Origin: a virus
Direction: 5' to 3' (one strand)
DNA length: 61,918 bases
IMG/VR virus record: IMGVR_UViG_3300037852_000239
Location: 1 to 61,918 of that record
Of this stretch, positions 59,140 to 61,918 are shown piece by piece; the first letter of the stretch is position 1; each line of letters starts with the position of its first letter. Both the position numbers and the translations under genes were made by a program. The notes beneath the pieces are model-generated. The model was not told the origin of the DNA, did no database searches, and saw only the letters and a program-made list of their open reading frames with translations.

Positions 59140-59663
59140 GAGGCGAGGGACCAGGGGCAGCGGCGCTGACGACCGCGTTGCTGTGCGTGTGCATCCTGGG
59201 CAGCGCGCAGCTCGGGCACTGCCAAACGTTCGATGCGTGGCCGCAGAACAAGCAGTCCATTGCGGACTATGTGTCAACGGGCATCGTGGCCGGGACGATC
59301 GGCGCGGACGTTCTCTATGAGACACATGAGGCGCGCCAGCAGGGGTTGTCGTGGCAAGCCGGGTTTGGCTGCCCCGCACTCAAATACACCGCGGTGAACC
59401 TCGCGGCGATTGGACTGAAGTCCGCCTTTCCTCGAGAGCGCCCCAACCACCTGAACAATCAGGATAGCTTCAGCGAGCACACCGCCAACGTGACGGTGAC
59501 CGCTGGGCCGTGGTGGGTGGACTTGGTCATGGGCGTGGTCGTGGGTTACTTCCGTGGCGCAGCGAACATGCACGATCTCGAAGGGGTGCTGGAAGGCTTC
59601 GGCCTTGGGCTCGCGACACGCGGCGGGGTCAGGCTGATTCCCGCGTGCCGGAGCCTGTCATGA
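59136..59663 (+). CDS. PAP2-superfamily phosphatase-like protein
   Basis: 175 residues; ATG 59136 overlaps the holin-like gene stop (ATGA). The N-terminus (AAALTTALLCVCILGSAQLGHC) is a signal peptide or membrane anchor. The three PAP2 motifs are recognisable: KSAFPRERP (K-x6-RP), SFSEHTA (SFPSGHTA type), and FRGAANMHDLEGVLEGFGLG (R-x5-H...VLxGxxLG). In the third, the usual Asp after His is replaced by Gly and Glu, so activity may be altered. PAP2 enzymes dephosphorylate lipid phosphates or undecaprenyl pyrophosphate in the envelope. Possible roles are lysis timing, envelope modification or exclusion of other phages. Confidence 0.65.
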   Translation: MRGEGPGAAALTTALLCVCILGSAQLGHCQTFDAWPQNKQSIADYVSTGIVAGTIGADVLYETHEARQQGLSWQAGFGCPALKYTAVNLAAIGLKSAFPRERPNHLNNQDSFSEHTANVTVTAGPWWVDLVMGVVVGYFRGAANMHDLEGVLEGFGLGLATRGGVRLIPACRSLS

Positions 59664-59725
59664 CGAGGCGTCTGACACGTGCGCACGCGGCGCTAGACAC
59701 GGCGGCGACGATCACTGGGGCCTAG
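59660..59725 (+). CDS. Micropeptide (21 aa), coupled to the PAP2-like gene
   Basis: ATG 59660 overlaps the PAP2-like stop (ATGA). MTRRLTRAHAALDTAATITG is a short amphipathic helix. The overlap is the only support. Confidence 0.3.
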   Translation: MTRRLTRAHAALDTAATITGA

Positions 59726-59730
59726 TCACG

Positions 59731-59922
59731 ATGGACCCGCTCGCCGTGATCATGGCCGCGATTCAGTTGGCCTCGGCGTCGCTGGCCTTTGAGACGAAGG
59801 TCTGGGACGCGATGCCGCCTCCGGTCCAAGCCACCGCAGCCGTCGATGTGGCCACGTTCAATCACAACATCGCGACGTTCTTGATTGGGATCCAAACCAA
59901 GCTGAAGATCCCGGTGGCGTGA
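59731..59922 (+). CDS. Small hypothetical protein
   Basis: 63 residues from ATG 59731: an amphipathic helical start (LAVIMAAIQLASASLAFETK) and a second helix (VDVATFNHNIATFLIGIQTK). It ends in a direct overlap with the next gene. Unknown function. Confidence 0.45.
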   Translation: MDPLAVIMAAIQLASASLAFETKVWDAMPPPVQATAAVDVATFNHNIATFLIGIQTKLKIPVA

Positions 59923-60116
59923 TGGCGGATGAACCACCCGCAAGCCGGGAGAGTAACTGGCACGCCGCTGGCCGCGCAGCGGTTCCAGCCGTGCCCGTCT
60001 CGGTACTGCGGGCACTCGCGCGTGATCTGAAAGCACGCTGCTGGGAGCCAGCGAACGTAGACGCGCTCGCGGATCATCTCGCCGTCCTCTGTGATGCCGC
60101 GGAGTCGAAGCCGTGA
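59922..60116 (+). CDS. Small paralogue family member 1 (VPVSxLRAL...LCDAAE)
   Basis: 64 residues from ATG 59922 (GTG 59919 is also possible). It carries the shared pattern: AVPVSVLRALARDL near the middle and ALADHLAVLCDAAESKP at the end. The same two blocks occur in 60476-60634 and 61131-61310, and the second alone at 60364-60423. Probably a small helical protein; function unknown. Confidence 0.5.
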   Translation: MADEPPASRESNWHAAGRAAVPAVPVSVLRALARDLKARCWEPANVDALADHLAVLCDAAESKP

Positions 60117-60367
60117 TTTTCCGCCGTCGCGGCGATCGGCACGCCTACGAGTTTCGCGCGGCGGATTGTATGGGATTGTCGTGCTGGGCTGCCGGATTGT
60201 ATCAGCATCGATCGCCGATGGCTGGCGGGGGCTCACGGAATACGGGCAGTCCCGATTCGCCGTGCTGCTTAAATCGCGCCTATCACGGGTGTCCATCGCC
60301 CCTGCCGACGTTTCAACCGGTGCTGGCGACGCAGCGCAAGACAGAAGGCTGGAAGCTGATCCGATGA
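60113..60367 (+). CDS. Small hypothetical Cys-rich protein
   Basis: 84 residues from GTG 60113, overlapping the upstream stop (GTGA). Several Cys, with GLSCWAAGLYQHRSPM and SPCCLNRAYHGC. It ends overlapping the ATG of the next remnant gene. Unknown. Confidence 0.4.
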   Translation: MIFRRRGDRHAYEFRAADCMGLSCWAAGLYQHRSPMAGGGSRNTGSPDSPCCLNRAYHGCPSPLPTFQPVLATQRKTEGWKLIR

Positions 60368-60423
60368 ATCGCGCGGACCTCGCCGCCCTCTGTGACGCCG
60401 CGGAGAAAAAGAATGAAGGGTAG
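60364..60423 (+). CDS. Truncated paralogue (19 aa) with the LCDAAE block
   Basis: ATG 60364 overlaps the upstream stop. The product MNRADLAALCDAAEKKNEG is the C-terminal block of the small paralogue family without its VPVSALRAL part. It probably represents a remnant or a minimal copy. Its stop lies inside the 57-bp repeat. Confidence 0.35.
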   Translation: MNRADLAALCDAAEKKNEG

Positions 60424-60473
60424 GCAACCATGACGGTGACCATCACCTTCGACGGCAAACATCTGGCCGACAT
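60417..60473 (+). repeat. 57-bp direct repeat, copy 2
   Basis: Exact copy of 57948-58004. After it the sequence diverges at once, leaving a 17-codon remnant. Evidence of a recent duplication or of recombination between small genes. Confidence 0.9.
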
Positions 60474-60483
60474 CATTGAATAA
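60430..60483 (+). CDS. Remnant ORF (17 aa) created by the 57-bp repeat
   Basis: It begins with the same 14 codons as the gene at 57961 (MTVTITFDGKHLAD) and then ends after IIE. The ribosome site was copied with it, so it may be translated as a short leader. It overlaps the start of the next gene. Confidence 0.35.
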   Translation: MTVTITFDGKHLADIIE

Positions 60484-60634
60484 AGATAAAGAACCATGTG
60501 TGCCCGTCTCGGCGCTGCGGGCGCTCCAACGGTATCAGGTGAGCGCCCGTGGGCGTTCCTGGGCGATGCAAGATGGCGAGTGGGTGAAGTGGGAAGACCT
60601 CGCCAAACTCTGTGACCAAAGCGGAGAACCCTGA
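60476..60634 (+). CDS. Small paralogue family member 2 (VPVSALRAL...LCD)
   Basis: About 52 residues from TTG 60476 (GTG 60500 is an alternative). CVPVSALRALQRYQ and EDLAKLCDQSGEP correspond to the two blocks of the 59922 and 61131 genes. Its stop is followed directly by the next ATG (TGAATG). Confidence 0.45.
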   Translation: MNKDKEPCVPVSALRALQRYQVSARGRSWAMQDGEWVKWEDLAKLCDQSGEP

Positions 60635-61027
60635 ATGACTAATCTCGGTGCGCGGATCGGGGACGGCGTCGACCTCATCTCGGAGGAGCGGGTGCGTCAA
60701 CTGACGGCAGGTTGGACGCCGGCACATGATGACAGCCACGACGACGGCGCGTTGGCGGCAGCAGCGGCGTGCCTCGCCGGTGAAGAAACGGCGGCGGCGT
60801 CCTCCATCTGGCCGGACGACGATCGGTCCTGGATCTACCAGTTGCGGGCCAAGCATGCGGTCCAAGGTCCGCGCGACTCGGCCCGGTGGACGCGGACCCG
60901 CGTGCGACAACTCGTCATCGCGGGCGCATTGATCGCGGCCGAAATCGATCGGTTGGAACGGCGCGCCCGTCCACTGGCAGCCTACGACCGCGCGCAGGCG
61001 GTCGACGAGACGCACGAGGCGAAATGA
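60635..61027 (+). CDS. Conserved phage hypothetical protein
   Basis: 130 residues. ISEERVRQLTAGWTPAHDDSH, GALAAAAACLAGEE, then WTRTRVRQLVIAGALIAAEIDRLERRA is the pattern of a very common phage protein (ER-x-x-Q...GW-x-x-x-HDD...GALI-x-AEIDRL). Its biochemical role is unknown. It is followed by an ATGA overlap with the next small gene. Confidence 0.75.
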   Translation: MTNLGARIGDGVDLISEERVRQLTAGWTPAHDDSHDDGALAAAAACLAGEETAAASSIWPDDDRSWIYQLRAKHAVQGPRDSARWTRTRVRQLVIAGALIAAEIDRLERRARPLAAYDRAQAVDETHEAK

Positions 61028-61134
61028 TCGTCACCTGTTTCCCTCTGTGGACGGCCATGCAGTCCATCGATCGCGACGCGAACGACGGCTGGGTGGGTGT
61101 GTGCAAGGGCCGTCTCGACAGGAACAAGCCATGA
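61024..61134 (+). CDS. Small hypothetical protein (36 aa)
   Basis: ATG 61024 overlaps the upstream stop and its own stop overlaps the next ATG. The product starts MIVTCFPLWTAMQSIDRDAN. It is supported mainly by the double ATGA overlap. Confidence 0.4.
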   Translation: MIVTCFPLWTAMQSIDRDANDGWVGVCKGRLDRNKP

Positions 61135-61310
61135 GCTATGAGTGGTCGGAGTCGCAGCAAGCCTTCGTGTTACGTGAGCCCGCCGTGCCCGTCTCGGCGC
61201 TGCGGGCGCTCCTGGATGAAATGGACAAGACTGCGCCGCAATTTCCGCAACGCCTCACACCGTGGATGCGGAAACTCGCCGCCCTCTGTGACGCCGCGGA
61301 GCCGAAGTAA
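61131..61310 (+). CDS. Small paralogue family member 3 (VPVSALRAL...LCDAAEPK)
   Basis: 59 residues from ATG 61131, overlapping the upstream stop (ATGA). AVPVSALRALLDEMDK and MRKLAALCDAAEPK are the same two blocks as in the 59922 and 60476 genes. It has a longer N-terminus (MSYEWSESQQAFVLREP). It is the last gene before the early promoter. Confidence 0.5.
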   Translation: MSYEWSESQQAFVLREPAVPVSALRALLDEMDKTAPQFPQRLTPWMRKLAALCDAAEPK

Positions 61311-61314
61311 GGGC

Positions 61315-61342
61315 TTGACATCGTTTGCACAACGTGCATAAT
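61315..61342 (+). promoter_or_regulatory. Early promoter with operator-like palindrome in its spacer
   Basis: TTGACA (61315-61320), a 16-base spacer and CATAAT (61337-61342) form a near-consensus sigma70 promoter, the best in this window. The spacer contains TGCACAACGTGCA (61326-61338), a dyad overlapping the -10 box, as expected for a repressor site. It drives the repeat-protein gene (ATG 61398) and, through the circle, the early operon up to 13903. Confidence 0.8.
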
Positions 61343-61397
61343 TAGGCGGAGTCAGTCATTGCCACACGGCGTCACAAGGAAGAAGGAGGTCCGTTAC

Positions 61398-61918
61398 ATG
61401 GCCGCACCCCCCAAACCCCATTGGTCCACGCGCCTTGCGCGTCTCCACGCGTGCGCGGACGCCATCGCGTTTGCCCGTGGCTATCCGACGTTCAGGGCGG
61501 CATGGCGAGCGTGCCCGCGTAGCGATTGGTTGATCTGGTGGTTGGCACGCACGGAACCCGCAGAGAGCCAGCCGCTACGGTGCATCGCGATCCGGTGTGT
61601 GCTCGCCATTCCACGCCGGAAGCCCATTGAAGGCTGGGATGAGTGGGCACGTAACTATCTCGCTGGGAAAGCCCGTAGCAATACGACATTACGGGATGCC
61701 GCATGGGCTGCCGCGGGGGATGCCGCGGGGGCTGCCGCGGGGGATGCCGCATGGGCTGCCGTGAGGGCTGCCGCGAGGGCTGCCGCGAGGGATGCCGCAT
61801 GGGCTGCCGTGAGGGCTGCCGCGAGGGCTGCCGCATGGGCTGCCGCGGGGGATGCCGCGGGGGCTGCCGCGAGGGATGCCGCGGGGGCTGCCGCGGGGGA
61901 TGCCGCGGGGGCTGCCGC
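61398..61918 (+). CDS. Alanine-rich repeat protein, N-terminal part (gene runs off the end and continues at base 1)
   Basis: The start is ATG 61398, preceded by AAGGAGG with good spacing. The first 99 residues are non-repetitive, with [17 protein letters not shown] and a [12 protein letters not shown] segment. This resembles a widespread phage protein family in which such a head precedes a long Ala-rich repeat and a tail like 'IVREYFP'. From 61695 the protein becomes four-residue repeats (A/D-A-A/V-R/G/W). The frame is open to the last base, and the missing C-terminus is at 1-423. With the 164-base overlap removed, the whole protein is about 259 residues: 99 unique, 35 repeats, 20 unique. Function is unknown; the family identification is from memory. 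Confidence 0.85.
   Translation, partial: MAAPPKPHWSTRLARLHACADAIAFARGYPTFRAAWRACPRSDWLIWWLARTEPAESQPLRCIAIRCVLAIPRRKPIEGWDEWARNYLAGKARSNTTLRDAAWAAAGDAAGAAAGDAAWAAVRAAARAAARDAAWAAVRAAARAAAWAAAGDAAGAAARDAAGAAAGDAAGAA
61695..61918 (+). repeat. 12-bp tandem repeat, other end of the same array; last 164 bases duplicate bases 1-164
   Basis: Same unit as at 1-360. The first five units (61695-61754) are not found at the window start. From 61755 to 61918, thirteen and two-thirds units line up with 1-164 with a single difference: A at 61792 against C at 38 (GAT/GCT, Asp/Ala). This is the signature of an assembler's unresolved terminal overlap on a circular or circularly permuted molecule. The true number of units in vivo is uncertain. 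Confidence 0.9.

Noticed and set aside
1-61918. tRNA or rRNA genes
   Set aside because: No cloverleaf with a GTTCRANNC-type arm or rRNA-like block was noticed in the intergenic regions. I could not run a covariance search, so a missed tRNA is possible.

Overview
The window looks like the complete genome of a tailed bacteriophage, linearised inside a 12-bp tandem repeat. The last 164 bases (61755-61918) match the first 164 bases (1-164) with one mismatch. Joining the ends rebuilds one alanine-rich repeat gene of about 259 codons whose halves lie at opposite ends. The genome would then be circular or circularly permuted, about 61.75 kb and GC-rich. Shine-Dalgarno sites such as GGAGG, many ATGA/GTGA stop-start overlaps and dense packing point to a bacterial virus. 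No integrase, tape-measure protein or tail sheath is visible. A nozzle-like protein, two adaptor-like proteins, three ejection-protein candidates and several beta-helix spikes point to a short-tailed (podovirus-like) virion. The host cannot be named from the sequence.

Layout. (1) 61398 through the ends to 13903, plus strand: an early/replication operon. It encodes the repeat protein, a PD-(D/E)XK nuclease, a RecA/Sak4-like ATPase, two cold-shock-like proteins, a Pif1/RecD-type helicase, a candidate Acb2/Tad1-like anti-defence protein, small membrane or tryptophan-rich peptides, two adjacent frameshifted genes (DNA-methyltransferase-like and HNH-like), and a family A DNA polymerase split over two overlapping genes whose first part carries a family-4-like uracil-DNA-glycosylase domain. 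The best promoter in the window (61315-61342, with a palindrome in its spacer) precedes this operon. (2) 14039-52747, minus strand: one long late operon, transcribed right to left. Its order is small coiled-coil or acidic proteins, small terminase candidate, TerL, an HNH homing-endonuclease candidate, portal, scaffold, capsid, adaptors, two beta-helix spikes, nozzle-like protein, more adhesion proteins, ejection proteins, and finally the lysis genes. (3) 52748-53458: a divergent control region with promoter-like sites for both directions, a G-rich tract and paired dyad operators. (4) 53459-61310, mostly plus strand: a DUF932 protein, a conserved phage protein, zinc-finger proteins and a string of short accessory genes, including a PAP2-type phosphatase-like protein beside a holin-like protein and an expanding family of small paralogues. 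A RecA-fold ATPase gene (56491-57477) runs against this direction.

How the parts fit. The early operon supplies nucleotide-processing and recombination enzymes plus counter-defence candidates. The late operon packages DNA (TerL and partner), builds the head (portal, scaffold, capsid), assembles a short tail with multiple spikes, and ends with endolysin and holin-like genes. The most unusual features are a 21-copy 'DLRT' peptide repeat shared by three adhesion genes, the VNTR-like gene at the junction, the PAP2-like protein, the Acb2/Tad1-like protein and the split polymerase. All functions come from reading motifs by eye; no database search was run.
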